A stretch of DNA of 64,000 nt. It comes from an uncultured Hyphomicrobiales bacterium (lineage in GTDB: Bacteria > Pseudomonadota > Alphaproteobacteria > Rhizobiales > Rhizobiaceae). A program made the translations under genes and the position numbers. Below are positions 48,636-60,399 of the stretch, piece after piece; the stretch's first letter is position 1; each line of letters opens with the position of its first letter. The notes under the pieces were generated by a model. It searched no databases. It worked only from the letters and a program-made list of their open reading frames with translations, and had not been told where the DNA came from. The stretch is from positions 5,467 through 69,466 of the forward strand of contig CALUBX010000002.1 of the NCBI GenBank assembly GCA_943914405.1, read 5' to 3'.

Positions 48636-48947
48636 ATGCTGGTCTGTAGCTGCAATTACATTACCGACAAGGACATCCGAGACACGATCGTCCAGTTGCT
48701 CGACGAGGATTGCTGGCAGCTGATCGTTCCCGCCAAGGTCTATCATGCCATGGCGAAGCGCGGCCGCTGCTGCGGATGTTTCCCCAATGTTGTCGATCTG
48801 ATTATCCGCACCACGGAAGACTATCACGCCCAGCGGCACTCGACGGAAGCCGAGCTTGTCGTTTATATGTCCCGCTTGAAGCAATTCCATGAGGAAAACA
48901 GGAGAGCGGACATTGAAAGGCGACTTAAGAGTCATCGAGCGGCTTAA
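48636..48947 (+). CDS. bfd: Bacterioferritin-associated ferredoxin-like protein
   Basis: Bfd is a small [2Fe-2S] protein that reduces the iron core of bacterioferritin to release Fe2+. From ATG 48636 it has 103 residues: an N-terminal CSC pair (Cys4, Cys6) and a second cysteine cluster RCCGCFP near 37-43 supply the cluster ligands. An extra C-terminal helical tail of about 45 residues ([19 protein letters not shown]...) exceeds the 64-residue E. coli Bfd. It overlaps the bfr frame by 35 bases, so the pair is tightly linked. Confidence 0.87.
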   Translation: MLVCSCNYITDKDIRDTIVQLLDEDCWQLIVPAKVYHAMAKRGRCCGCFPNVVDLIIRTTEDYHAQRHSTEAELVVYMSRLKQFHEENRRADIERRLKSHRAA

Positions 48948-49398
48948 CGAGGCTCTGTTCCTCGAACTTGGTGCCGTCAACCAATACTGGCTGCATTACC
49001 GGCTGCTTTCCGATTGGGGCTACACCAAGCTTGCTAAGAAGGAGCGTGCCGAGTCCATCGAAGAGATGCAGCACGCAGACCGGTTGATCGATCGCATCAT
49101 CTTCCTTGAAGGCCATCCCAACCTCCAGACGCTGGCGCCGCTGCGCATCGGTCAAACGGTCAAGGAAGTTCTCGAAGCGGATCTCGCCGGGGAATACGAT
49201 GCCCGGACGGCCTACAAGGCTTCGCGCGACGTCTGTCATGACGCCGGAGACTATGTTTCCATGAAGCTGTTCGAGCAGCTGCTCGCCGACGAAGAAGGCC
49301 ATATCGACTTTCTCGAGACCCAGCTGGAACTCCTCGGAAAGATCGGCGAAGAGCGCTACGGCCTCCTTAACGCCGAGTCTGCAGATTCCGCCGAGTAA
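48913..49398 (+). CDS. bfr: Bacterioferritin
   Basis: Bacterioferritin stores iron in a 24-mer cage with intersubunit heme. I start at TTG 48913, which has GGAGAG at 6-base spacing and gives 161 residues, the family length, instead of an ATG 24 bases upstream. Ferroxidase ligands are visible: Glu in [16 protein letters not shown], Glu-His in IEEMQHAD (with the heme Met between them), Glu in EADLAGEYD, and Glu-His in DEEGHID. It overlaps bfd and is followed by a strong terminator. Confidence 0.95.
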   Translation: MKGDLRVIERLNEALFLELGAVNQYWLHYRLLSDWGYTKLAKKERAESIEEMQHADRLIDRIIFLEGHPNLQTLAPLRIGQTVKEVLEADLAGEYDARTAYKASRDVCHDAGDYVSMKLFEQLLADEEGHIDFLETQLELLGKIGEERYGLLNAESADSAE

Positions 49399-49409
49399 AT
49401 GTTCATGAG

Positions 49410-49432
49410 AGCCCGGGTGTCCCCGGGCTTTT
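49410..49432 (+). terminator. Rho-independent terminator after bfr
   Basis: AGCCCGGG, loop TGTC, CCCGGGCT then TTTT: a perfect 8-bp stem with a T tail, 12 bases past the bfr stop. Confidence 0.88.
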
Positions 49433-49471
49433 ATCCAGGCAAGGTCGCAGCTTGGCCAGATCAGAAAGCGG

Positions 49472-49996
49472 TCAGGCGAGGTGGGCGAACTCGGCCACGA
49501 CCTGATCGTACACCGCACGCTTGAAGGGCACGATCAGCTTCGGAAGCTCGTGCATCGGCTTCCATTCCCAGGACTCGAATTCGGCGTGATGGCCACCGGG
49601 CGGCGGGTTGATGGCGATCTCGCTCTCGTCGCCTTCAAAGCGAAACGCGAACCAACGCTGCGTCTGACCTCGATACTTCCCCTTGAGGCCGATCCCCATC
49701 AGATGAGCCGGTAGGTCATAGTTGATCCAGCCGCGTGACTCGGCCAGCAGCGTCACCGTGCGCATCCCCGTCTCCTCGTAAAGCTCACGATAGGCGGCCG
49801 GCAGCGGGTCTTCGCCCTTGTCTATGCCGCCCTGCGGCATCTGCCAAAGTTGCGGAGATCCATCATACTCGCTGTTGCCTTCAGCAATACGGCGCCCAGC
49901 CCAGACAAGGCCTTGCCTGTTCAGCACCATGATACCGACACAAGGCCGGTAGGGCAGGTCTTCCACCTTCACTGGATGATGATGCTTATTGTTCAT
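49472..49996 (-). CDS. rppH: RNA pyrophosphohydrolase RppH
   Basis: RppH removes pyrophosphate from 5'-triphosphate RNA to trigger decay. The 174-residue Nudix protein has the Nudix box ([23 protein letters not shown]; residues about 56-78) and the RppH-type N terminus [22 protein letters not shown]. Alphaproteobacterial members were earlier named IalA (invasion-associated). Its ATG overlaps the stop of the YibQ-like gene as ATGA, making it the last gene of the envC-ctpA-yibQ-rppH string. Confidence 0.93.
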   Translation of the reverse strand: MNNKHHHPVKVEDLPYRPCVGIMVLNRQGLVWAGRRIAEGNSEYDGSPQLWQMPQGGIDKGEDPLPAAYRELYEETGMRTVTLLAESRGWINYDLPAHLMGIGLKGKYRGQTQRWFAFRFEGDESEIAINPPPGGHHAEFESWEWKPMHELPKLIVPFKRAVYDQVVAEFAHLA

Positions 49997-51228
49997 TGCA
50001 GATCTCCACTGCTTGCCGGAATGCTCTCGCGGGCGAGCGTCGAAATGCCAACGATCTCGATACCCCTCTGCGCCGCTTCCTCACTCCACTGCTTGATGGC
50101 TTCCACGCTCTCGTCGAAGGCTGAGGCCACGCCAACCGCCGTACCCTTGCGGGCGGCAATCCGCTCCAGTTCGTCCAGTTTCTTCAGGATTGCGTCCTTC
50201 TGCAACTGCCCGTCAAGGGTTACGTCACCAAAGGCATGCGGAAGGTTCAGAGCCTTTGCAATGGTTTCGGTCCGGGACTGCGCGGCGCTTCCGTCGTCGA
50301 GGAACAGGAGCCCCCGCTTGCCGAGATCACGCAGCACGGGCTCAAGCGCGCCTGCGTCAGAGAGATAACGGCCACCCTGATAGTTCATGATGCCCGTATA
50401 GTTTGTGATGCGGCCCATGGCATCGTGCAGGCGCGCGAGATTTTCCTTTTGCGGCAAGCCGACCTTCAGCATGTCGCCGCCGGAACCGTCGGCGGCATTG
50501 TCATAGGGTTCGAAGGGCACCTGAAGCAGGATCTCATGACCGGTTCTGCGCGCCTCCTGCATCCATCTCTGCAGGCTGTTGCCGCTCGAGGCAAAGGCCA
50601 AGGTGACGGATGCCGGCAGCTGCTGGATAGCACGCTGCGTTCCCGTCTGGCTCAGGCCGAGGCCGCCAACGACGATGGCAATGCGTGTGCCCCTGGCACC
50701 GGACCACGGCCGTGCGTACTGATCCATGGGGCGGGTGCCATCCGCGCCAATAACGGGCAGCCGGCCATGGGCGCTGTTTTCCAGCAAAGCTTCGTTCGGT
50801 TGAGCCGCGACCCTCGGGTCCTGGCCGATGCGCTGTGCGCCGATGAGCACGGGCCCGCCAGCGTCCCTTTGGCGAGGCGTGTATTTGGTGACGATCGAGC
50901 CGTCATCTGTCAGGGTGCGCTCGACATTGGCGCCGGAATTCGGGTTGGAGCGCTCCATGCCGATATCCGGACGCACGGCGCTATCCTGTGCGGATCCGTT
51001 CGACGAAGAGCTCGGAGGTGGTTTGAGCTGGTCGGCAGCGGCAGAATAAGTCTGGGAGCCCGATGCCGCCTCACGAAGAGCCTCATCGCCCCGCATGGCG
51101 TAGACTGAAAGCCCCACAACGACGGTGGCTGCTGCAACTCCAGCCAGCAGCGAGGGTCGCAATCGATATGCCCTCTTTTGCGCCAGCTGCCGGTCACGTC
51201 CAAGAGGTGCTCGCAGATCGCTGCCCAA
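49993..51228 (-). CDS. Divergent polysaccharide deacetylase family protein (YibQ-like, DUF610)
   Basis: A 411-residue protein with a basic N terminus, one membrane anchor (about residues 28-45), a long Pro/Ser/Asn-rich linker, and from about residue 180 a YibQ-type domain ([42 protein letters not shown]). These are NodB-like barrels that lack the usual deacetylase metal motif. The likely site is the periplasm, with peptidoglycan or envelope work suggested by the neighbours envC and ctpA. The start appears to be TTG. Function is unproven. Confidence 0.85.
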   Translation of the reverse strand: MGSDLRAPLGRDRQLAQKRAYRLRPSLLAGVAAATVVVGLSVYAMRGDEALREAASGSQTYSAAADQLKPPPSSSSNGSAQDSAVRPDIGMERSNPNSGANVERTLTDDGSIVTKYTPRQRDAGGPVLIGAQRIGQDPRVAAQPNEALLENSAHGRLPVIGADGTRPMDQYARPWSGARGTRIAIVVGGLGLSQTGTQRAIQQLPASVTLAFASSGNSLQRWMQEARRTGHEILLQVPFEPYDNAADGSGGDMLKVGLPQKENLARLHDAMGRITNYTGIMNYQGGRYLSDAGALEPVLRDLGKRGLLFLDDGSAAQSRTETIAKALNLPHAFGDVTLDGQLQKDAILKKLDELERIAARKGTAVGVASAFDESVEAIKQWSEEAAQRGIEIVGISTLARESIPASSGDLQ

Positions 51229-51307
51229 GAAAGTGTCCCGGTCGATGTGTTGGATAGAAATTGGCCTGCGGAGTGCCTCGTCGGCGCATCCGCAGGCCTG
51301 AAGATGG

Positions 51308-52639
51308 TTACTTCTTAACGGCTGCCGCAGCCTTGTCCGGATTGGCTGGGAAGGACGGATCTGTCTTTACCCCATGGAAGAGGTCCAGCGCGTAATTGAG
51401 CTGGATATCATCCTTGGCTTCCGGCGGGACATAGGCGGTTGAACCGGAGCCTTCCTCCGTCTCTGCTGCCCCCTGGATGTGACCCTTCAGGCTGGATTCG
51501 CCTTCAGCCTTCACTTTGCCCTGCAATTCCGGCGGCAGCGGCTGTTCGACCTTGATGTCAGGATTGATACCGGTACCTTGGATCGACTTGCCCGAGGGGG
51601 TGTAATACAGCGCCGTCGTCAGGCGCAGTGCCCCGGCATCGCCGAGCGGGATGATCGTCTGCACCGAGCCCTTGCCGAAGGAACGTGTGCCGACAACCGT
51701 GGCGCGCTTCAGATCCTGCAGGGCGCCCGCGACAATTTCCGAAGCCGAGGCCGAGCCGCCGTTCACCAGCACGATCACCGGCTTGCCGTCGGTCAGATCG
51801 CCCGGACCGGCGTTGAAGCGGCGTGTTTCTTCCGGGTTGCGGCCACGCGTGGAAACCACCTCGCCGCGTTGCAGGAAGGCGTCGGAGACGTTGATCGCCT
51901 GATCGAGCAGACCCCCGGGGTTGAGGCGCAGGTCGAGGACATACCCCTTCAGCTTGTCGGCCGGAACATCCGCCTTGATCTTCTTGATTGCCTTTTCTAG
52001 GTCGTCATAGGTCTTCTCCGTGAAAGAGATGACGCGCAGATAGCCGACATCGCCGCCTTCGACGCGAGACTTGACTGCCCGAACGGCAATAATGTCGCGA
52101 ACCACGGTGACTTCGATCGGCTTATCCGCTCCCTGACGAATCACCGTCAGCTTGATCGGCGTGTTGACCGGGCCGCGCATCTTCTCGACGGCGTCCTCGA
52201 GCTTGAGGCCACGCACGGCCTGACCATCGATCTCGGAGATGAAGTCACCCGCCAGGATACCGGCCTTTGCCGCCGGAGTATCGTCGATCGGCGTGATGAC
52301 CTTGACCAGCTCGTTTTCCATGGTCACTTCGATGCCGAGGCCGCCGAACTCGCCACGCGTCTGCGTGCGCATGTCCTCGGCATCCTTGGCGTTCATGAAG
52401 CTGGAATGGGGATCCAGGGAGGTCAGCATGCCGTTGATGGCGTTTTCGACCAGCTTCTCTTCATCGGGCGGCGTCACATACTGAGCCCGAACCCGTTCGA
52501 AGACGTCGCCGAAAATCGACAGCTCCTTGTAGGTCGATGCTCCCGCGGCCTGCGCCGGTACGCCAGCAGAATATATCACGCTCATCGCCGTGGCGCCCAT
52601 GAGTGCACCCACGATGACAAGAGAAGCCCTACGAATCAT
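51308..52639 (-). CDS. ctpA: Carboxyl-terminal processing protease CtpA (S41)
   Basis: A periplasmic PDZ protease that trims envelope proteins. The ATG at 52639 gives 443 residues with a signal sequence (RRASLVIVGALMGATAMSVIYSAG). A PDZ domain follows (GLGIEVTMENELVKVI, AGILAGDFISEIDG, near residues 95-170). The catalytic serine is in NGGSASASEIVAG near 303 and the lysine in GTRSFGKGSVQ near 330. Its start overlaps the end of envC, so the two are translationally coupled. This EnvC-CtpA pairing is widespread. Confidence 0.95.
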   Translation of the reverse strand: MIRRASLVIVGALMGATAMSVIYSAGVPAQAAGASTYKELSIFGDVFERVRAQYVTPPDEEKLVENAINGMLTSLDPHSSFMNAKDAEDMRTQTRGEFGGLGIEVTMENELVKVITPIDDTPAAKAGILAGDFISEIDGQAVRGLKLEDAVEKMRGPVNTPIKLTVIRQGADKPIEVTVVRDIIAVRAVKSRVEGGDVGYLRVISFTEKTYDDLEKAIKKIKADVPADKLKGYVLDLRLNPGGLLDQAINVSDAFLQRGEVVSTRGRNPEETRRFNAGPGDLTDGKPVIVLVNGGSASASEIVAGALQDLKRATVVGTRSFGKGSVQTIIPLGDAGALRLTTALYYTPSGKSIQGTGINPDIKVEQPLPPELQGKVKAEGESSLKGHIQGAAETEEGSGSTAYVPPEAKDDIQLNYALDLFHGVKTDPSFPANPDKAAAAVKK

Positions 52640-54041
52640 TTCGTGCCCTTCCAGTTTCTTTCGCGGTCCACCAAGGCTTGGAATCAACCGGGGTGCCGTC
52701 TTTTCGAAATTCAATGTAAAGCGTCGGACGATCCGTTTCCAGCGCCAACGCAGCTGCGCTTGCTACTCTTTTCTCACCCATCACGGCAATTGGTTCGCCA
52801 GCGAACACGAACTTGCCCTGCCGAGCATTCACCTTATCCATACCCGTCAAAACGAGATGGTATCCGTCACCGGCATTCAGGATGATCATCTGGCCATAGC
52901 TCCGGAAGGCGCCCGCGAAGACGACCAAGCCATCGGCGGGCGCCGTCACCACCGCTCCCGGATTGGACGCAACGGTGATCCCCCTGGCCGGATGTCCAGT
53001 CCCGTCAGCATCTCCGAACCAACGCACTATATCGCCGGCGAGAGGCAGATCCAGCTTCTGCTTGAGGCTTGAGAACGCGTATGCGGGCGCAATGCGGTTT
53101 TTGTCGGGCACGCCGCTTTCCGCGAGTTGCCGCGCCTTTTCCCGTTCCGCTTCGGAAAGCTGCCGCTGGCGCTCTTCCTCGGCCCGCGCCCGATCTATGC
53201 CTTCCCGAACGGACGCTATCTGTCCCTCCAAGCCCTGGATGAGATCCTGAAGCGAGGTTGAGCGGCTGGCGAGTTCGGACGAGCGAGCCTGTTCTGCCTG
53301 AAGGTCGTGCAGGTTCTGACCGCTGAGCTTGTCGTTCTCCGCAAGCAGCAGGTTCATCCGCCGCTCTTCCTCCACGCTGGCTGTAATGGTCTGCGTCACG
53401 CTGTCCTTTTCCTCGCGCGCGGCAGCCTGAAGCGAGTTGAGCGACTGTAAATCCGCCACGAGCTTATCGGCTTCCGAGCGCATTCCCGGAACCACTGCGC
53501 CCAAAAGAATCGCGCTCCTGACCGAGGCCAGCGCGTCTTCGGGCGTGACCAGAAGCGCCGGCGGCGGGTTGCGACCCATGCGCTCCAGTGCCGCCAGCAC
53601 TTCGGCGAGGACGGCGCGGCGTCCCCGCAAGGACGTTCGGATCGCGTCTTCCCGCACCTTCAGGCTGGCGATGGCCTCCTCGCTTTTCAGGATCTTGCTC
53701 TGCAGGTCCTTTCGCCGCGCTGCGGATGCAATCAGCGCCTGCCGGACATCCGCAGAATTTCTGTCGATGGAGGCAATGTTGCGCTGGATGGAGGCGATCT
53801 TTTCCGAGGACAGCTGAATCGATTTCTCCAGCACCTCAAGCTCGCCGCGTGTCTCGTTCCGTTTGCTTTGCAGCTCGGCGGTGGGATCGACGGCCGAACC
53901 GCCGACGGGCGCATTTACCTCGGAGGGAGCAGTCTGCTGCTGCGCCCAAGCCGCGTTCCCGCTCATCAAGAGCATGCAGGCCGAGCTTGCCGCCACATGC
54001 AGCAGCGCCTTTCCGGCCAAGCTTGCTCTCCCGATCTTCAT
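52629..54041 (-). CDS. envC: EnvC-like murein hydrolase activator (degenerate M23)
   Basis: A 470-residue periplasmic protein from ATG 54041: signal peptide, a long coiled coil (about residues 60-320, rich in Glu, Arg and Gln), then a LytM/M23 domain. The usual zinc ligands are missing: the expected HxxxD position reads ARGITVASNP and the final HxH position reads LYIEF. This points to an activator of amidases, like E. coli EnvC, not an active hydrolase. It is the first gene of the envC-ctpA-yibQ-rppH set. A TTG 30 bases upstream is less likely. Confidence 0.92.
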   Translation of the reverse strand: MKIGRASLAGKALLHVAASSACMLLMSGNAAWAQQQTAPSEVNAPVGGSAVDPTAELQSKRNETRGELEVLEKSIQLSSEKIASIQRNIASIDRNSADVRQALIASAARRKDLQSKILKSEEAIASLKVREDAIRTSLRGRRAVLAEVLAALERMGRNPPPALLVTPEDALASVRSAILLGAVVPGMRSEADKLVADLQSLNSLQAAAREEKDSVTQTITASVEEERRMNLLLAENDKLSGQNLHDLQAEQARSSELASRSTSLQDLIQGLEGQIASVREGIDRARAEEERQRQLSEAEREKARQLAESGVPDKNRIAPAYAFSSLKQKLDLPLAGDIVRWFGDADGTGHPARGITVASNPGAVVTAPADGLVVFAGAFRSYGQMIILNAGDGYHLVLTGMDKVNARQGKFVFAGEPIAVMGEKRVASAAALALETDRPTLYIEFRKDGTPVDSKPWWTAKETGRARNDS

Positions 54042-54134
54042 TCCCGCCCCGGTCGCCGTGGTATGTGCCAAAAATAGGCTGATTTGCCCTGCTAAGCCAG
54101 GAACAACATCGTGTTCTACGGTTAACGAATGGTT

Positions 54135-54617
54135 TCAAACGCGATGATAAGGGTGACCGGATAAGATGGTAACAGCCCGATAGAGCTGCTCGGCGATCAG
54201 GATTCGAACGATCTGATGAGGCCAGGTCATAGTCCCGAGGTTCAGAACGTGGTCCGCACGGGATCGCAGCTCGGGGTCCAGGCCGTCAGCTCCGCCGATG
54301 GCGATCATCAGGTCGCGCTTGCCGTTGTCGCGATGGCGGCCAAGGAGGTCCGCGAAGGCTTCGCTGTCGAGCGTCTTGCCGCGCTCGTCGAGCAACAGCA
54401 GGATGCAGCCCTCGGGAAGTGCCTTCTCCAAGGCCGAGGCCTCTTCCTTCTTACGCGTCTCGGGATTGGAGGCACGGCTTTCGGAAACTTCAACAAGCCG
54501 CGCCAGTTCCAGGCCGACAGCGGGTCCGGCCTTGGCGAACCGATCCAGATAACGGGACGCAAGCTCCTTTTCCGGTCCGGTTTTGAGCCGTCCCACGGCA
54601 AAAAGGCTTATCCGCAT
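54135..54617 (-). CDS. rlmH: 23S rRNA (pseudouridine(1915)-N3)-methyltransferase RlmH
   Basis: A 160-residue SPOUT methyltransferase that acts on pseudouridine 1915 in mature 70S ribosomes. The family motifs LLLLDERGKTLDSE near residues 75-88 and IGGADGLD near 105-112 are clear, and the C-terminal ILIAEQLYRAVTILSGHPYHR is the trefoil-knot end. It lies between rsfS and envC on the same strand, an order common in bacteria that links it to ribosome function. Confidence 0.96.
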   Translation of the reverse strand: MRISLFAVGRLKTGPEKELASRYLDRFAKAGPAVGLELARLVEVSESRASNPETRKKEEASALEKALPEGCILLLLDERGKTLDSEAFADLLGRHRDNGKRDLMIAIGGADGLDPELRSRADHVLNLGTMTWPHQIVRILIAEQLYRAVTILSGHPYHRV

Positions 54618-54720
54618 GTCCCAAGTCCGCTATTTGCAGGCCGCACCGTGTCAGGCGGAGATGCACCGCCGCGTGAGGTCGGACCAAAATCGCCAACATC
54701 AGGACATGCCTGACGTCCTG

Positions 54721-55173
54721 TTAGTGCAATACCGTGCCTTCTTCGATGTCCGGTGCAGCCCACATCTTCTCGATATTGTAGATTTCCCGGATTTCCGGGC
54801 GGAAGACGTGGACGATGATGTCGCCGGTATCGATCAGAACCCAGTCTCCGTTTTCGAGGCCTTCGACACGGGCACCGCCCAGGCCTTCTTCCTTCATGTC
54901 GGAGATCAGGTGTTCGCAGATGGCCATCACATGACGGCTGGATCGCCCGGACACGACAATCATGTAGTCGCCCAGCGCTGATTTTCCGGCAATGTTGATG
55001 GTGACGATATCTTCAGCTTTAGAGTCCTCGAGGCTAGCGAGGACCAGGTCAAGAGCACGGGCAGCGGCATCGGCGCCACGTTCCAGGCTCTGCGGGACGA
55101 CGGAGACCGTCCTTCCCTTGGCGTGTACTGTTGTCAGAGTTTTCCCTTTCTTCCAGGTAACAGCAACATGCAC
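54721..55173 (-). CDS. rsfS: Ribosomal silencing factor RsfS
   Basis: RsfS binds ribosomal protein L14 and blocks subunit joining in stationary phase. The core (ALDLVLASLEDSKAEDIVTINI to DWVLIDTGDIIVHVF) is canonical. The start is uncertain: GTG 55173 gives 150 residues but has no close ribosome site, whereas a CTG at 55137, 36 bases in, has AAAGGG six bases upstream and gives a 138-residue protein. It lies between nadD and rlmH. Confidence 0.92.
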   Translation of the reverse strand: MHVAVTWKKGKTLTTVHAKGRTVSVVPQSLERGADAAARALDLVLASLEDSKAEDIVTINIAGKSALGDYMIVVSGRSSRHVMAICEHLISDMKEEGLGGARVEGLENGDWVLIDTGDIIVHVFRPEIREIYNIEKMWAAPDIEEGTVLH

Positions 55174-55267
55174 TGTCAGCGAATCCGCTTCTCCTGCGGT
55201 CGCCTCCTAGAATTTGGCATCGAACGCGGCTTCTTTCAAGGGATGCCTCGATGACGGCTTCGCAAGA

Positions 55268-55897
55268 TCACTCTCGGCTGTCATTCCTGGCGCGCAACGC
55301 CGTTGAACTGAGCGTCGAACGGGGCCCGTGAATAAAGGTCCAGGCCGGCGCCGGTTTCTTCCAAAGCACGCCGGCATCATCCTCGTCGACACGGGCATCA
55401 GCCAGAGCGCGCGCGGTTTTTGAAGACAGGAAAGAAAGCGTGGCGCCCGGCCGATCGATCACGGCGATCGGAAAGGTGGAGGCGATGTCGCGCCATTTCT
55501 GCCAGAGATGAAACGTCTTGAGGCTGTCAGCGCCCATGATCCAGATGAAGTGCACATGGGGATTGCGCGCCCGCACGTAAGCCAGCGTTTCGGCCGTATA
55601 AGATGTGCCGAGGCCCTGCTCGAACGCGGTGATCTTAATGCGCGGGTCATGTACGAGCCGCTCGCTCATCGCGATCCGTTCGCCAAGCGGTGCCAGCTCC
55701 TTGCGGCTTTTCAGCGGGTTGCCCGGTGTCACCATCCACCAGAGCTGATCCAGCCCGAGGCGGCGGAGGGCGATTTCGGATACTAGGACATGACCCTCAT
55801 GGGGCGGATTGAACGACCCGCCGAACAGACCAATCGCCGTACCGCCTTCTGCGTGAGGCATGAACCGGTACCGCCTCTCGATATCCTCGCCCGTCAC
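55268..55897 (-). CDS. nadD: Nicotinate-nucleotide adenylyltransferase NadD
   Basis: NadD adenylates nicotinate mononucleotide in NAD synthesis. The nucleotidyltransferase motif GLFGGSFNPPHEGH lies near residues 23-36 and the ISTR-like STLSSTALRA at the C terminus. The upstream start is GTG 55897, six bases after proA, giving 209 residues. ATG 55861 (197 residues) has a better purine-rich site. The obgE-proBA-nadD-rsfS order is conserved in rhizobia. Confidence 0.95.
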   Translation of the reverse strand: MTGEDIERRYRFMPHAEGGTAIGLFGGSFNPPHEGHVLVSEIALRRLGLDQLWWMVTPGNPLKSRKELAPLGERIAMSERLVHDPRIKITAFEQGLGTSYTAETLAYVRARNPHVHFIWIMGADSLKTFHLWQKWRDIASTFPIAVIDRPGATLSFLSSKTARALADARVDEDDAGVLWKKPAPAWTFIHGPRSTLSSTALRARNDSRE

Positions 55898-55903
55898 GCG
55901 CGA

Positions 55904-57182
55904 TCAGGGCCGGATCTGGCCGGTGCCGTGCACGCGGTATTTGAAGGAGGTGAGTTGTTCGACGCCGACCGGACCGCGTGCATGCATCTTGCCGGTGGAA
56001 ATCCCGATCTCGCCACCCATTCCAAATTCTCCGCCGTCGGCGAACTGCGTCGATGCGTTGTGCAACAGAATGGCGGAGTCGATCTCGTTGAAGAAGCGGG
56101 ACACCACGTCGGGATCCTCCGCGATGACTGCTTCCGTGTGATGGGAGGAATAGGTGTTGATGTGCCGGATGGCGCCCGACACGCCATCGACGATCGCAAC
56201 CGAAATGACCGCGTCCAGATATTCCGTGCGCCAATCCTCCTCTGTTGCAGGCTTGAAGCCGGGAAAGACTTTCAAAACGGCGGCGGATGCCCGGATCTCG
56301 CATCCTGCCATAGTCAAGGCCTCGAGAACCGGCATCAAGTGGGTGCCGATGGCGGCGCTATCGATCAGCAATGTTTCCGCCGCGCCGCAAACGCCCGTGC
56401 GGCGCATCTTGGCGTTGACGACAATCCTCTTCGCCATGTCCAGGTCAGCGGATGCATCGACATAGATGTGGCAGAGGCCTTCCAGATGGGCGAAGACCGG
56501 AACGCGGGCCTCCTTCTGCACCCGGGCCACCAGGCTCTTGCCGCCCCGGGGGACGATCACATCGATGGCACCGTCCAATCCTGAAAGCATGGCACCGACT
56601 GCTGCGCGATCCGCCGTGGGGACGATCTGGATTGCATGCTCTGGAAGGCCGGCGGACCGCAAGCCTTGAGCGAGGCAGCGACCGATCGCTTGCGATGATC
56701 GCATGGAATCCGACCCGCCACGAAGGATGACCGCATTGCCGGACTTGAGGCAGAGAGCCCCGGCATCCGCGGTCACATTGGGCCGGCTTTCATAGATCAC
56801 GCCGATGACGCCGAGGGGCGTGCGCACGCGTTCGATTTTCAAGCCGTTCGGTCTCTCCCAGGAGGCAATGACTTCGCCCACGGGATCCTTGAAGTCGGCG
56901 ATTTCGCGCAGGGCTGATGCGATGGCATCAATGCTCTTATCCGTCAGCGTCAGCCGATCGATGAAGGAGGGAAGCAGATCCTTGTCCGCCACATCGCGGA
57001 GGTCCTCAGCGTTTGCGGCCAGGATATCCTGCTTGTTCGCCAGGATCGCATCTGCCATCGCCTGCAGGGCAGCGCTTTTGCAGCAAGCGGATGCTGTCGC
57101 GAGTTCGCGCGCCGCTTCTTTCGCCTGCCGGCCGATGGCCTGCATCAGATCCGCGACATCATTGTCGAGAGCCGGGACTGGG

Positions 57183-57190
<8 letters not shown>
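55904..57190 (-). CDS. proA: Glutamate-5-semialdehyde dehydrogenase (gamma-glutamyl phosphate reductase)
   Basis: ProA reduces gamma-glutamyl phosphate in proline synthesis. The ATG at 57190 gives 428 residues and overlaps the proB stop by eight bases. The upstream frame to 57349 lies inside proB and is rejected. Recognisable motifs are [15 protein letters not shown] near residue 118, [17 protein letters not shown] near 137 and the nucleophile region [12 protein letters not shown] near 272. proB-proA are coupled. Confidence 0.97.
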
Positions 57191-59431
<2,241 letters not shown>

Positions 59432-59508
59432 CTAGTCGAAGCTCCTGGTGATCGGGAAAGCCTCATGGTTTTCGATATCGCCGGTCAGGGCGGAGGTCAA
59501 AGCTTATC

Positions 59509-60372
59509 GTGAAGCTCGTCAGCTACAACATTCAGTATGGTATCGGCATGGACGGGCGGTTCGATCCGGAGCGGATCGCCGCCAGCATCGCCGATGCGGA
59601 TATCATCGCCCTGCAGGAAGTGACACGCGGCTTCCACAAGAACGGTCATGCCGATCTCGTGGCGCGGTTTTCGGAACTCTTCCCTAGTTATTCCCATACA
59701 TTTGGTCCGTCCTGCGACGTGCTTGCAGAAATCCTGCAGGAGAAAGGCCGTCCTTTGGAACGGCGCTTCCAGTTCGGCAACATGATCTTGTCCCGCTGGC
59801 CGATTCTTGCGACTCGCCATCTGCTTCTGCCGCGAAGCCGCACGATCAGCCATCTCAATCTGCAGCGCGGTGCATTGGAGGCAATCATCGCCGCGCCGTC
59901 TGGACCCTTGCGAATCTATTCGACGCATCTGGATCATATTTCGCCCGACGAACGCCTGAGCCAGATTGCCTTCCTGAAGGAACGGATACTCCGGTTCGGC
60001 GCCGAGGGTGGCGCACTGACGGGCGGCGCAGCGGAGGGATTTCCTGATCCGCCTCTGCCCGAGGATTTCCTGCTGATGGGCGATTTCAACATGGAGCCGG
60101 AATCGCCGGAATATGTCGCCATGGTTGGCCGCCGCGACCGATATTACGGCCGTGTCCTGCGCGCCGACCAGATGATCGACGTGCTGGATCGAACGGGACA
60201 ACTCGGACCTGGCAGTTATAGCTGGGCCAAGCCACCCGGCGACGGACCTGTGAAGATGCATCTGGACTACTGCTTCATCAATGGCGCGCTTGAACCGCGG
60301 CTCAAGCGCGCCTGGGTTGATCTGTCGGCCGTCGGATCGGATCACTTTCCGCTCTGGACAGAACTGGAATAA
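59509..60372 (+). CDS. Endonuclease/exonuclease/phosphatase family protein
   Basis: A 287-residue EEP-fold hydrolase without signal peptide. The fold's catalytic elements are visible: VSYNIQYG (Asn) near residues 4-11, IIALQEV (metal Glu) near 35-41, STHLDHISPDER (His) near 146, LMGDFNMEPES (Asp/Asn) near 192, and the C-terminal GSDHFPLW (Asp-His) near 277. The substrate may be a nucleic acid or a phospholipid or inositol phosphate; the sequence does not decide. The start is GTG with GGAGG 12 bases upstream. It lies alone on the plus strand in a minus-strand cluster. Confidence 0.85.
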   Translation: MKLVSYNIQYGIGMDGRFDPERIAASIADADIIALQEVTRGFHKNGHADLVARFSELFPSYSHTFGPSCDVLAEILQEKGRPLERRFQFGNMILSRWPILATRHLLLPRSRTISHLNLQRGALEAIIAAPSGPLRIYSTHLDHISPDERLSQIAFLKERILRFGAEGGALTGGAAEGFPDPPLPEDFLLMGDFNMEPESPEYVAMVGRRDRYYGRVLRADQMIDVLDRTGQLGPGSYSWAKPPGDGPVKMHLDYCFINGALEPRLKRAWVDLSAVGSDHFPLWTELE

Positions 60373-60399
60373 GCCGGCGGACACATCCGCCGGATTGCG

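Noticed and set aside
54069..54071. TTG start for envC 30 bases upstream
   Set aside because: It would place extra residues before the signal peptide. ATG 54041 is preceded by a GGGGCGGGA site.
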